NCBI GenBank assembly: GCA_963678375.2
Contig: OY782831.1
Coordinates: 1,364,001-1,428,000, forward strand
Length of the DNA: 64,000 nt
From: JAEKNW01 sp963678375
GTDB taxonomy: Bacteria > Cloacimonadota > Cloacimonadia > Cloacimonadales > JAFGVF01
Direction: 5' to 3'
Shown: in pieces, positions 37,901-46,444 of the stretch
Layout: each line of letters opens with the position of its first letter
How positions within the stretch are numbered: position 1 is the stretch's first letter
Made by a program: the position numbers and the translations under genes
The notes under the pieces: generated by a model
What the model saw: only the letters and a program-made list of their open reading frames with translations
Databases searched by the model: none
Told to the model about the DNA's origin: nothing

Positions 37901-39183
37901 ATTAGTCCATAGCCATATTCCTGGTTAAATCCACTAGCTTCAACACTTCCTAATGGTAGGTATTCTGTAGTAGAATAAAGCATAGTCTTTAGCTGGTCAA
38001 AAGTAGTCCCTGGTCTTTGAGATAGAAGTAAGCCTATAATACCTGCTGCATAAGGTGCTGCCATAGAGGTGCCTGAAAGTTCAGAATAACCATCGTTAGA
38101 ACCATCCATGCTATAGGTACTAAGGATTTGAGATCCAGGTGCCACAATATCAAGTTCAGGTCCATAACTAGAGAAACTTGATAATTCTTTCGAAGGATCA
38201 ACAGATCCAACTGAAATAACAGTAGATAACTTAGCAGGATAACTTATATAAGGTCCTGGATCATTACCAGATGAGGCAACCAGAATAACACCACGATCAT
38301 AGGCATATTGACATGCATCAGCTATAATTGGGGAGTAATAGGAAGAACCCCAGCTCATATTAATAATATCTGCTCCCATGTCAGTAGCATAGATAATTGC
38401 AGCTGAAACATCATCATCTTGAAGATATCCACCACCTGAAGTAGTCCTGAATCCAGCTCTTATAGCTAATAATTGTTTATCCCAAATAACACCAGCTATA
38501 CCTTGGCCATTATTGACTTCTGCACCAATAATACCAGAAACATGAGTTCCATGATAGTTCTCATCAGAAGCGTCGTTATCTCTAACTGTATAATCACCAA
38601 GGGCAATATTATGAAGTGTCGGAGCATCAGTGAAGTCCCAACCTCTCCAATCATCAACATAGCCATTGTTATCATTATCAATATTAGAATCTGCTATTTC
38701 ATTTTCATTGTGATAGACAACGTTCGCTAAATCAGGATGTTCAAATAGGATTCCTGAGTCAACTACAGCAATAATTAAGTCATCATCACCTGTTGTATAA
38801 GTCCAAGCTTGTGGAATCTGGCATAAATCGTGTTGCTGTTGATAGAAGTAAGGGTCATTTGTTGTTGAATGAAATATATTAAGATAATTTGGTTGGATAT
38901 ATTCTATCTGAGGAAATGAAGACTTCTTTTCCTCGATTTCTGAAATCGGTACTTCTTTATCAGTTTCAATAACAAAGAATTGGTTATAACTTTTTTGTGT
39001 TACTGGAGTTACTTTCTTTAGTCCATAGCTTTTTATCCAACTACTCATAAGAGGCAATGATTCAAGGTCAAGCTCAGATCTTGATTGAGCTAGTTTAACA
39101 ATTATCTCTCTAGGTGAGTGAGTTAGAGCAAACGTAAGAGTAATCAAGGATACCAGTAAGAATGTAAGAACTACCTTTTTCAT
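34999..39183 (-). CDS. Secreted S8 subtilase with C-terminal sorting domain
   Basis: The 1394-residue product has a signal peptide (MKKVVLTFLLVSLITLTFA) and a propeptide-like region (to about 110). A subtilisin domain follows with the Asp in IIAVVDSGILFEHPDL, the His in NYHGTHVSGIIGAE and the Ser in LSGTSMAAPYAAGI. VCBS/FG-GAP-like units come next (DLDGDNYPDILTADTDGDVM and similar), then an Fn3-like segment (IPIDE-type strands, KVYRQHNG) and Ig-like parts. The last 90 residues (VFPNPAYP ... SSGIYFYVINMGG) look like a type IX or FlgD-like sorting domain. It is probably exported to the surface to digest protein. Confidence 0.93.
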   Translation of the reverse strand: MKKVVLTFLLVSLITLTFALTHSPREIIVKLAQSRSELDLESLPLMSSWIKSYGLKKVTPVTQKSYNQFFVIETDKEVPISEIEEKKSSFPQIEYIQPNYLNIFHSTTNDPYFYQQQHDLCQIPQAWTYTTGDDDLIIAVVDSGILFEHPDLANVVYHNENEIADSNIDNDNNGYVDDWRGWDFTDAPTLHNIALGDYTVRDNDASDENYHGTHVSGIIGAEVNNGQGIAGVIWDKQLLAIRAGFRTTSGGGYLQDDDVSAAIIYATDMGADIINMSWGSSYYSPIIADACQYAYDRGVILVASSGNDPGPYISYPAKLSTVISVGSVDPSKELSSFSSYGPELDIVAPGSQILSTYSMDGSNDGYSELSGTSMAAPYAAGIIGLLLSQRPGTTFDQLKTMLYSTTEYLPLGSVEASGFNQEYGYGLINAYNLLSNFTSQDIAITYPYEEMGLSSTFNIRGKIEIEDFFRYSVTFSSGDEIEDIIWKDCYTHNQTPSYFYSNEIDVPYSGLLREFRVEPELPDGNYRIRLTVQNNSGKVFNILRNVYIDKSIPHVKSNPELVTRYSSNNKNHYLKCHFNESVDIQATIYDSNNQEFNAFSSYADSLLFVPLPNSIANGPISVEYSARNRSGLIYHSDLLHDLGSIDNSSTPINHFEVSPLFSSEIIPTKDYVDFDDNGKNEFIAMNIEDGTFGSAAIYEKNDQGFEIKHQFTDNFRPLDIGDSNNSGYDVVGLNLETLYLFDTFEGNDYPLNSYIQSINNASGAIFADYNNNGRDDLICVINEPAQTVIKLYQRQLNSFEERERLVNSSSTFARNTFIPWIKCGDLDGDNYPDILTADTDGDVMIYEINSNAESYLTWSDRIGVQNAYYLDYGDFTGDGENEFIVGGYVESLENMDNTYFEFYLYKSNGNNSFHLIDKIAFDNVNKNNSLLVYDLDEDGKDEIYLSLTPFLYKVEFISEKLTPTAVHNSNNSFQISFYQEDESSQPILICNQVYGGEGESVYLTARDYHNEPETPDNFIAVPIDENTAKLTWDSDGLSTYKVYRQHNGLQEVLTSTQANYFYDQGLSTNQEYKYAISCYNPDYQNSESFLTPWKLVIPNRQPQIINVRKIGNFSLEVTFNVPLANDMIRVGHYSINHDIGNPHSVILDSQFNRAILRLREELVAPTYTLTCYDVMSRNNILAETLSAQFENIDDVVAPTIEKINIINRTQVKLIFSENIFASDFQPVTKANFTLKNPPNDVLATIDNISHSDNEIIVTFSHELQYGNYPYKLITNNIMDSNANMMLAQMSTAHFSLTDITDLTKLVVFPNPAYPRKGDNEINFTNFPLNTKGNISIYTKSGDLVFTKQLGPFYGIDNFRWDLTNNSGKKVSSGIYFYVINMGGSEKKGKIAVLN

Positions 39184-39193
39184 TTAAAAATCC

Positions 39194-40096
39194 TTAGAAT
39201 TTGTAAGATAAACTTATCTTATGAACATCATCTAATCCATCAGTCATTTGCAGATAAGCATAATTTATATTGAATGAGTCATAATCAATACCAAGACCAT
39301 ATGTGTATTCATTAGAATCATTCCCTGCCTTAAATCCTGTTCTTAAATAAAGAATTTCGAAGGTTTTAAACTGAACACCAAAATTGTAAGCAAAATCAGT
39401 GTCTTGAGATTTATGAGTTTTTACATCAAAAGCTAAATCATAATAATGTGAGATAAATTCTTTAGAAATTCCTAATTCGTAATTTATTGGTAAATCAATT
39501 TTCTCTTTATCCATATTAGAAGTAGTACCTAAGTTTTTAACTGCAGAATAGAATTTTACATCTTTGAGAGGAGTAGACCAAACATAACCTAAATCAGCTG
39601 CAAACCCATAGCTTGAAGCAGTTGAGATCTTCTGATAAAGAATACTAGTATTAATACCAAAATAATGGGTTGCACCAAATCTATAAGCATAGTTAACAGT
39701 ACCAATGAAGTCTATTGGAGAGAATTCACCTATTATAGCTCCTGTTTCATCACGACTATCTAGTGTACCATAGTTCAAATGTCTAAAAGCATAACCCCAG
39801 TGGTATTTTCTTTTGTTTTGTGATAAGGCTCCACTGATAAGATCAGTATCACCTAACCAGAAGTTTTGTGAGATTGTTATGATTTTGCTACTATTGAAGA
39901 GACCAGCTGCTGGGTTACTTGTAAAACTTAAAGCATCATTTGAAAAGAGAGCTCCTGTGTCAGCCATACCAGACATAGCTGGACTTGTAGTTATCTCTAA
40001 AATCTGAAATCCATACTTTCCTGCATTATCATGTTGAGCATTCAAGCTAGCGACTAGGGTAATTAACACTATAACGATTATTTTTATTTTATTCAT
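39194..40096 (-). CDS. PorV/PorQ-family outer membrane protein
   Basis: The 300-residue protein has a signal peptide (MNKIKIIVIVLITLVASLNA). The PorV/PorQ-like start reads GFQILEITTSPAMSGMADTG and FTSNPAAGL; alternating beta-barrel strands end with the C-terminal KISLSYKF. Such barrels act with the type IX secretion machinery or surface attachment. It lies between two genes with C-terminal sorting domains, 10 and 12 bases away. Confidence 0.85.
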   Translation of the reverse strand: MNKIKIIVIVLITLVASLNAQHDNAGKYGFQILEITTSPAMSGMADTGALFSNDALSFTSNPAAGLFNSSKIITISQNFWLGDTDLISGALSQNKRKYHWGYAFRHLNYGTLDSRDETGAIIGEFSPIDFIGTVNYAYRFGATHYFGINTSILYQKISTASSYGFAADLGYVWSTPLKDVKFYSAVKNLGTTSNMDKEKIDLPINYELGISKEFISHYYDLAFDVKTHKSQDTDFAYNFGVQFKTFEILYLRTGFKAGNDSNEYTYGLGIDYDSFNINYAYLQMTDGLDDVHKISLSYKF

Positions 40097-40108
40097 ATTA
40101 GAATCCTT

Positions 40109-43100
40109 TTATTTTTCTAAAGCAAATTTTATTCTTTTATATTTTCCATCAGCTTTGATAATAGCTAAATAGACACCTGAAGACATCTTATTATAAGGAA
40201 TATCAAATTTATTCATATTTTCTAAATATGGGTCAAGTTCTTTTGTTGAACTAAAGACTTTTTTCCCTGAGATAGAATAGATGTTCAACTGAGCTAAACA
40301 CTTTCTAGAAACCATAGCGTTAAAAAATAACTTATCGTTGATGGTTGAGTTGAATGGATTTGGGTAAATATAAACCTGACCACTCACGAAAATATCTTCA
40401 GTTTCAAGAGTATTTTCTAATTGAGAGTTAAACTCAACTGCATTCCTATGGTAAGTATTGTACTCAGTGAACCATGAAGTTACTTTATCAGCTAAAGTAA
40501 AGTTGCTATCAATATCTTTTACATAAGCACGGTTAATAGTAGCTCCATCTAAAGTTGAGTAAACATATAATTTATTATCTTCTGAATGTAAAAATGGATA
40601 TGATCTACAATTATTATAATTTCCTACAGGGAAACTAGGAAGATTATTCCCTTCTTCGTTCCAAACAGAACTACGATTACGAGAGAAAGAACCGATAAAA
40701 TTATAGTCATCTTCTTCTCCTAAGCTAACTGCATAAGCTCCTCCATAGACAATTAAGGAATCGTTTGGAGTGGAATACACAGTAAACCTATTTTTATCAA
40801 TAAACTCACCATTATAAGCAATAACTTTAATTCCATCTTTATGACCTAAAACTATATCCCAAGTTCCATTTTTGTCATAATCTACAAGAGATGGTACACT
40901 AGTAGAGTGGACTGATGATTGGATATAAGCAATTTTAGAAAAATCACTACTTGTAAAAGTGTAGAATCCATAAGGTGCTTGTACAACTAACTCCATTGCC
41001 TCAAAATGAGGGTTAAAGTCAAAATACATTATATTATTTATTAATGAATCAGCAGGAATATCAAGTTCAATATTTTCAATAAGACCATCTTCTTCGTCTA
41101 ATAGATTCAAATAATAGTTATCAGATTTACTAACAACCATGATATTATCAGCATAAAGGAGGTTTGACTTCATCTTTCCAGGGACTTCAAAGTTTGTAAG
41201 AATGTTTAAATCACTATCTACAACCTTAATAATTCCTTGATCTAGGGAGGTATTATTTAAGGCACAGAAATATTTATAAGTATTCTTATCCTCTTGTTTG
41301 TGAATAAGAACAGGAGAAGTCCAACTATAACCTGCTTGTGAAAAAGCTGTTGCTAGATCTGTACCATCATAATAGTTTAAAATAGCACGAGCCCCTGGTA
41401 AAATCTGTTGGGTTGGGAGAAGTAGTCTATTAGCTAATTCATCATAACTATGAAGTCTGAAAAGCTTCTCTTCCATGCTGTAATTATCTAATGTTTGATC
41501 ATTTTCAAAAATAGTTAAATTACTTCCATTAGGGAGAATTACTTCATTTTGTCCATTATTATTCATATCTAATGAAATAGCTGGAAAGTTAACTGTTCCA
41601 GTGAAGCTAGTAGATAGATTCCATTCGAAAGTAACGCTTAAAGTCATAGTGTTGCCTGCTTGAGAGATATTAAATATTTCGAAAGGAGTTCCACCATAAT
41701 AACTAACTGCACTAGGCAAATGAAGCAGTCCAGTACTTGGGTTTGGGCTGAAACCAATATAATCATTAACATTTGCCCTGAAAGCATCTTCTGGTCCACC
41801 ATAACCATAAAGAGAAGCTTGAGGATTATTGTCCAAATGCTGAATTCCATCAGCTTCTTCTAAATCAACACCCTTATGATTTGCGTTACCATTAACCCTA
41901 CTAAGACCGATTTCTGGGTCGAAATTAGCTTCAATAATGTATTCATCAATGTGCCAGATTAAAAGACCAGAACCATCAACAGGCATATAACCTGCACCAG
42001 CATAACCAGGCAGGAAGAAATCCCATTCGCAACCTTTTAAACGATTAGTCATGAAATCAAACTTTGGAACAAGGTCTGTTTGACCTTCCTGTAGTGGATA
42101 GTATTCTTGTTGTCCATCAGGAAGTAAAGGGAAGGTGAAACTAGCCTGTCCATTTAGAACCGAGTTGTCAGGATTTTGAGATCTGTTTTCTATTAGGAAA
42201 TACTCTTTTTCTGACATGTTAATCTTTATCAATTGTGGTTTACTTGGACTTTTATCCAAGAAGTGATCAATTTCCAAGCTATAAGTATCAGCAGTAACTT
42301 CAATAGGGGTTTCCCAACCTAAATAGTATCTAGGCCAGGCAGAAAGTTGAGCAGGTGTGTAACCATTGGCATTCCAAGCACCTGATCCCAAAATCCCCCA
42401 ATTACCTATACCTGCAGAAATTCCATTCTCTGAGATGTTGTCACTCAAGTTAGGTAGCCCTAAAGCATAGCAGAATCCTGAGGCGATAACCCCTAAGTTA
42501 CCGTAGGGGAGTTGGCTACCATCTTCTGGAAAGTAGTCTTGCCACTGATGCTCTGGTGCAATAACAAAATCTGTTACATAAGTTCCATCAGCAGGAATCC
42601 CTTGATATTCATCATTTTCAGGGTCTAAACCTAACTGAAGATTTCTACGTGATAAGAAAGTTGACCAAAGCAAGTCAGGTCTTTCTTCATAAATGTCAGA
42701 TTCTTGTCCTGCACCTGCATGGAAGACAATAAATGTATCCCAGTTATTAAAATCAATATTTGCATCAGATTCTTGGACAATATCTTGAGCAAATTCTGCA
42801 ATTCTTGCTCTAGTATCTGTATCTGAGCCATAATAGCCCATAGGTTTATCTAAAGTAATTACTTGTGGATAGAATTGATAGTTTAAAATGTAGTTACGGT
42901 GGGAAGCATCGTATAGATAGTCCCCTAATTGAATCATATATCTGTCAAAAAAAGCTTGATCATGTACTAATGAATCTGGATAAGATGGTTCAGTAACAAA
43001 AGAGACATCACTAAATTGGACAAGATAAACAAGAACATTTTGAGGAAGTTCTTTATCTCCTGTTCTATTCAATTTAGGAAATTTTTCTGAGGGGAAAGAT

Positions 43101-43204
43101 GCCTGATGTGATACCGGTTTCTTCATCATTGGATGAGGTATAACCTCTCCAAGTAAAGTTATTACTAAGAAAAGTAATAAGGTCATAATTGAATATCTTT
43201 TCAT
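40109..43204 (-). CDS. M6-like secreted protein with degenerate metalloprotease site and sorting domain
   Basis: The 1031-residue protein has a signal peptide and an M6 (immune inhibitor A-like) domain. IVFHAGAGQESD and the post-site block GIGNWGILGSGAWNANGYTP are well preserved. Where the family has HEFGHALGLPD, this protein reads SGFCYALGLPN: both zinc histidines and the catalytic Glu are replaced. The DNA is unambiguous and the frame is intact. The C-terminus (YIYPNPFNST ... SSGVYLAIIKADG) is a type IX-like sorting domain. It is probably a non-catalytic binding or structural surface protein, unless another metal site exists. TAGGAG precedes the start. Confidence 0.85.
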   Translation of the reverse strand: MKRYSIMTLLLFLVITLLGEVIPHPMMKKPVSHQASFPSEKFPKLNRTGDKELPQNVLVYLVQFSDVSFVTEPSYPDSLVHDQAFFDRYMIQLGDYLYDASHRNYILNYQFYPQVITLDKPMGYYGSDTDTRARIAEFAQDIVQESDANIDFNNWDTFIVFHAGAGQESDIYEERPDLLWSTFLSRRNLQLGLDPENDEYQGIPADGTYVTDFVIAPEHQWQDYFPEDGSQLPYGNLGVIASGFCYALGLPNLSDNISENGISAGIGNWGILGSGAWNANGYTPAQLSAWPRYYLGWETPIEVTADTYSLEIDHFLDKSPSKPQLIKINMSEKEYFLIENRSQNPDNSVLNGQASFTFPLLPDGQQEYYPLQEGQTDLVPKFDFMTNRLKGCEWDFFLPGYAGAGYMPVDGSGLLIWHIDEYIIEANFDPEIGLSRVNGNANHKGVDLEEADGIQHLDNNPQASLYGYGGPEDAFRANVNDYIGFSPNPSTGLLHLPSAVSYYGGTPFEIFNISQAGNTMTLSVTFEWNLSTSFTGTVNFPAISLDMNNNGQNEVILPNGSNLTIFENDQTLDNYSMEEKLFRLHSYDELANRLLLPTQQILPGARAILNYYDGTDLATAFSQAGYSWTSPVLIHKQEDKNTYKYFCALNNTSLDQGIIKVVDSDLNILTNFEVPGKMKSNLLYADNIMVVSKSDNYYLNLLDEEDGLIENIELDIPADSLINNIMYFDFNPHFEAMELVVQAPYGFYTFTSSDFSKIAYIQSSVHSTSVPSLVDYDKNGTWDIVLGHKDGIKVIAYNGEFIDKNRFTVYSTPNDSLIVYGGAYAVSLGEEDDYNFIGSFSRNRSSVWNEEGNNLPSFPVGNYNNCRSYPFLHSEDNKLYVYSTLDGATINRAYVKDIDSNFTLADKVTSWFTEYNTYHRNAVEFNSQLENTLETEDIFVSGQVYIYPNPFNSTINDKLFFNAMVSRKCLAQLNIYSISGKKVFSSTKELDPYLENMNKFDIPYNKMSSGVYLAIIKADGKYKRIKFALEK

Positions 43205-43461
43205 GTTTACTCCTATTTTAAATTCTTTTTGGGAATTCCCTACAAATCGTCTGACCGGTTATCAATTATTCTATACTTTTCTCCTTTGAAATTCATATAT
43301 TCTTCTATAAATACTATGATTGCAAATGCTATTAAATTAGTCAATTATTTTCTGCAATTTATTATAAATTAGTGATCTATTCAAGTTAAAGCCAATATTA
43401 TATTGACAAAATTTTCAAGGCAGGGAAGCTTATCAAAAAGAATAAAGAATAGGGAATATCA
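43205..43461. promoter_or_regulatory. Divergent intergenic region between M6-like and TetR genes
   Basis: 257 AT-rich bases must hold promoters for both directions. A TTGACA at 43403-43408 points to the TetR gene without a clear -10. A small palindromic GACCGGTT near 43252 could be an operator; this is a guess. Confidence 0.4.
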
Positions 43462-44088
43462 ATGAAAGATACTAGGGATAAGACTGAGAGTCTGGTTGAT
43501 AAAAAGAAAAGGAAGAAGAGAGAGAGAATAATCAAAGCTGCTATTAAGCTTCTTTCAGAAAAGGGTTTTGCTAAAACTAAGATTAAGGATATAGCAAAGG
43601 AAGCAGAAGTTGCTGATGGAACTGTCTATACTTATTTTAATTCTAAAGAAGACTTAATGATGAAAGCACTTACCGAGAGCCTACATATTAAGCTCCTTGA
43701 GGTAAAAGAGATTACGTCTAAGGAACCAGATGCAAGAGCTAAAATCTTAAAATTCTTTGATATTCATGCTATTGTTTTCACCCAGAATCCAGAGATTGCT
43801 AAGTTTTTAGTTGAAGATATCCGACAGATAAAAGAATATTATCATAAGTATCCCAACTACTCAATCTTTGATGAATACCGGGAGTATATGATAGAAATAT
43901 TTAAAGAGGGTATTGATAAAGGACGTTTTAGAGATGTCTCACCTCAAGCTTTTGCTTTAACAGTTATCGGAGCAATGGATTTTGTCCTGACTCAATGGGT
44001 TCTAAAAAATCACGAGTTTGATCTTCGTTCAATGGTCTTCAAGATTATAGATCTTATTCATTATGGTACAGGAAACTTAGATGTATAA
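43462..44088 (+). CDS. TetR/AcrR family transcriptional regulator
   Basis: The 208-residue protein begins with a very basic segment (DKKKRKKRERIIKAAIKLLS). The TetR helix-turn-helix follows (KIKDIAKEAEVADGTVYTYF, then NSKEDLMMKAL), then an all-helical ligand domain. Its stop overlaps the start of the hydrolase gene by 8 bases, so they are co-expressed and the hydrolase may be under its control. Confidence 0.93.
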   Translation: MKDTRDKTESLVDKKKRKKRERIIKAAIKLLSEKGFAKTKIKDIAKEAEVADGTVYTYFNSKEDLMMKALTESLHIKLLEVKEITSKEPDARAKILKFFDIHAIVFTQNPEIAKFLVEDIRQIKEYYHKYPNYSIFDEYREYMIEIFKEGIDKGRFRDVSPQAFALTVIGAMDFVLTQWVLKNHEFDLRSMVFKIIDLIHYGTGNLDV

Positions 44089-44887
44089 TATTATAGAAAT
44101 AACCCCTAATGTTACCATTTTACAAGCCAAGAATTCATTTCTTAATTCCACTGTTATAGAGAATAAAGATGGACTTTTAGTTATTGACACCTTACTACTC
44201 CCTAAAGATAGTAAAGAATTATATCAATTTTGCTTAGCAAAAAAGAAACCAGTCAAATACTTAATAAATACTCATTGGCATAGTGACCACTGCTATGGGA
44301 ATAGATTTTTTGACGCAGAAAAACCAATAATTATAGCCCATGAAAAATACTGGAATACTATTGAAAGCGAAAAGAATGTTATTGCTCCTCACAGACCCAA
44401 TATCATCAATAAAAAACTCCTTAGACTTCCTAGCATTAGCTTTTCTAAAAAGCTTAAGATTCCTGAATTTGACTTAATTATTCAGTATGCTCCTGGTCAT
44501 TCTATGGATTCTACAAGGATTTACTCAACAAAAGAAGATCTTTATTGGACAGGTGACAATCTACTTAATTCAAATGATGATAAAATTGCCATACCTTACT
44601 TTTATTGGGGTCATCCTCAAGAGCATCTTACTGAATTGAAAAATCTATCTGAGAACAATCCAAGTAAAATAATCCCTGGCCATGGTCTGCCCTGTGGGAA
44701 AGAAAAGTTAGAAAGGGATATCATTTATATCCAAAACTTACTTTTAAAATATTCTAAACTAGGCTCACAATGCAAGATGGATCAACTGCCAAGTTTAGAA
44801 GAGTGCTATCCAGTGCGTAAAGGAGAAGAATTCTGGGTTGAGAAGATGCATGAATTAAATCTACAGAAATTACAGAAGATGAGATAA
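44081..44887 (+). CDS. Metallo-beta-lactamase-fold hydrolase
   Basis: The 268-residue protein shows NTHWHSDHCYGN (HxHxDH motif), YAPGHSMDSTRIY, YWTGDNLL and IIPGHGLPC, the ordered metal ligands of the superfamily. No signal peptide is seen, so it is likely cytoplasmic. The substrate cannot be predicted; it is translationally coupled to a TetR regulator. Confidence 0.9.
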   Translation: MYNIIEITPNVTILQAKNSFLNSTVIENKDGLLVIDTLLLPKDSKELYQFCLAKKKPVKYLINTHWHSDHCYGNRFFDAEKPIIIAHEKYWNTIESEKNVIAPHRPNIINKKLLRLPSISFSKKLKIPEFDLIIQYAPGHSMDSTRIYSTKEDLYWTGDNLLNSNDDKIAIPYFYWGHPQEHLTELKNLSENNPSKIIPGHGLPCGKEKLERDIIYIQNLLLKYSKLGSQCKMDQLPSLEECYPVRKGEEFWVEKMHELNLQKLQKMR

Positions 44888-45147
44888 GGTTTTTCTTTTT
44901 CCGCTTTCGTAGTAAAAGAGTGGTCAAAGGGGTGCAACCCATAAAAGGTAATCTCATCTGTAAAGTAAGTTAGTGATGACGGATGTGTTGAACCATAGCT
45001 ACCATTACAGACACACCAGAATAAAGTGAGGGTGTAGGAAAAAAAGAAGAAGACCAAGAAGTCTACCACTAAACCCACAAAATACCCCTCATAACCTATC
45101 TGCTAACTTCTTAATATTTCATATTTTAATCACCAATAAAAAAAATA
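44888..45147. other. Intergenic region, no gene seen
   Basis: About 260 bases follow the hydrolase. GGGGTGCAACCC at about 44929-44940 is a short hairpin, but no clear terminator or coding frame with a ribosome binding site is visible. Confidence 0.5.
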
Positions 45148-45380
45148 TTGACAGAAAAGCTGACCTAGAAAAAAATGCAAAAAAAGGCACACTCTCTTTA
45201 AGAGAGGCAGAGCAAAAGCTAGCTAAGATAGCTTGTAGATCTTTGTGATAAGCGGACGAGGAACGCTTTGAAACGCATATAGTTGGACACTATGCGCTTG
45301 TTAGCATAGTCGGTGGACGAGTACATCATTTGTACTGGTCATATTTTCATGTCGTAACAACCTCGAACGCGTAAAAAAAT
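45148..45380 (+). ncRNA. Candidate structured leader of the S10 ribosomal operon
   Basis: TTGACA (45148-45153) with a weak AAAAAT 17 bases on could start transcription. At least four hairpins follow in less AT-rich sequence: CTCTCTT/AAGAGAG (45192-45206), AAGCG/CGCTT (45250-45268), AACGCATATAG/CTATGCGCTT (45273-45298) and GAC-AGTACA/TGTACT-GTC (45316-45340). rpsJ begins about 145 bases after the last hairpin. I do not recognise a known RNA family; an autoregulatory ribosomal-protein leader is the likely reading. Confidence 0.5.
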
Positions 45381-45483
45381 ATTGAAAAATACAACAATTT
45401 TACAAATTAAAATTAAAAAAAACAAACAACATTTAAGAAAAAATACAGATATATTTATAGATCCACTATAAATGGAGGAATCC

Positions 45484-45807
45484 GTGAGTAAAGATAATAA
45501 AATCAGAATTAAACTCAAAGCTTATGATCATCGTCTGTTGGATCAATCTGTACAAGAAATCATTCACAGCACAAGAAACACAGGTGCTAAGATTGTTGGT
45601 CCTATTCCATTACCAACAGAAAGATCATTGTACACAATTTTAAGATCTCCACACGTTAATAAGAAAGCACAAGACCAATATCAAATGTTAGTGCACAAAA
45701 GATTGGTGGACATAGTTAATCCTACTCCGCAAACAACAGCAGCTCTAAAAAAGATGAGTTTGCCAGCGGGTGTTCATGTGGAAATTAAGGCAACACAAAG
45801 GAGCTAA
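45484..45807 (+). CDS. rpsJ: 30S ribosomal protein S10
   Basis: The 107-residue protein contains KIRIKLKAYDHRLLD and GPIPLPTERSLYTILRSPHV, the S10 signature. The start is GTG 45484, because GGAGGA sits 4 bases before it; the upstream in-frame ATG at 45472 overlaps that ribosome binding site. It is the first gene of a fused S10-spc-alpha operon. S10 (NusE) also joins antitermination complexes. Confidence 0.97.
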   Translation: MSKDNKIRIKLKAYDHRLLDQSVQEIIHSTRNTGAKIVGPIPLPTERSLYTILRSPHVNKKAQDQYQMLVHKRLVDIVNPTPQTTAALKKMSLPAGVHVEIKATQRS

Positions 45808-45809
45808 GG

Positions 45810-46433
45810 ATGATAGGTTTAATTGGAAAAAAGATAGGAATGACTCAAATTTTTGATGAAGATGGAAAGATAATTCCGGTAACAGTTTTACAGGCTGGTC
45901 CTTGTCAGGTTTTAGAAATGAAAACAGCTGACAAAGATGGATATCAATCAATCAAATTAGGATATGAGCCACTTTCAGAGAAAAAAGTTAATAAGCCAAT
46001 GGCTGGTTACTTTAAATCTGTTGGTTGTGATCCTGTAAGATATATTAAAGAATTTAGAGTAAAATTCTTCCGAGATACAGAGTTAAAAGATACATTTAGC
46101 GTTGACTTATTTCAAGTTAACGAATTAATTACAGTTACTGGAACTTCTAAAGGTAGAGGTTTTGCTGGTGTAATGAAGAGACATAATTTCCATGGTTTTA
46201 TGGCATCACATGGTGTTCATGAATCATTTAGAGGACCTGGTTCAATTGGTCTTTGTGCTACTCCTGCTCGCGTTATGAAAGGTATGAAAATGGCGGGTCA
46301 CTATGGAGTTGATAAAGTTACTGTAAAGAACCTAAAAGTTGTTAAAGTTGATGTTGAAAAGAACCTCATAATGGTAAGAGGGGCTGTTCCAGGACATCGT
46401 AATAGCTTAGTTCTTCTTAAGAAAGGTGTTTAA
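45810..46433 (+). CDS. rplC: 50S ribosomal protein L3
   Basis: The 207-residue protein starts MIGLIGKKIGMTQIFDEDGK and contains GTSKGRGFAGVMKRHNFHG, the conserved loop reaching the peptidyl transferase region. It starts 2 bases after rpsJ. Confidence 0.98.
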   Translation: MIGLIGKKIGMTQIFDEDGKIIPVTVLQAGPCQVLEMKTADKDGYQSIKLGYEPLSEKKVNKPMAGYFKSVGCDPVRYIKEFRVKFFRDTELKDTFSVDLFQVNELITVTGTSKGRGFAGVMKRHNFHGFMASHGVHESFRGPGSIGLCATPARVMKGMKMAGHYGVDKVTVKNLKVVKVDVEKNLIMVRGAVPGHRNSLVLLKKGV

Positions 46434-46444
46434 CGGGGGAATAA

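Noticed and set aside
45148..45380. SRP RNA, RNase P RNA, 6S RNA or tmRNA as identity of the S10 leader structure
   Set aside because: None of their conserved sequence blocks is visible.
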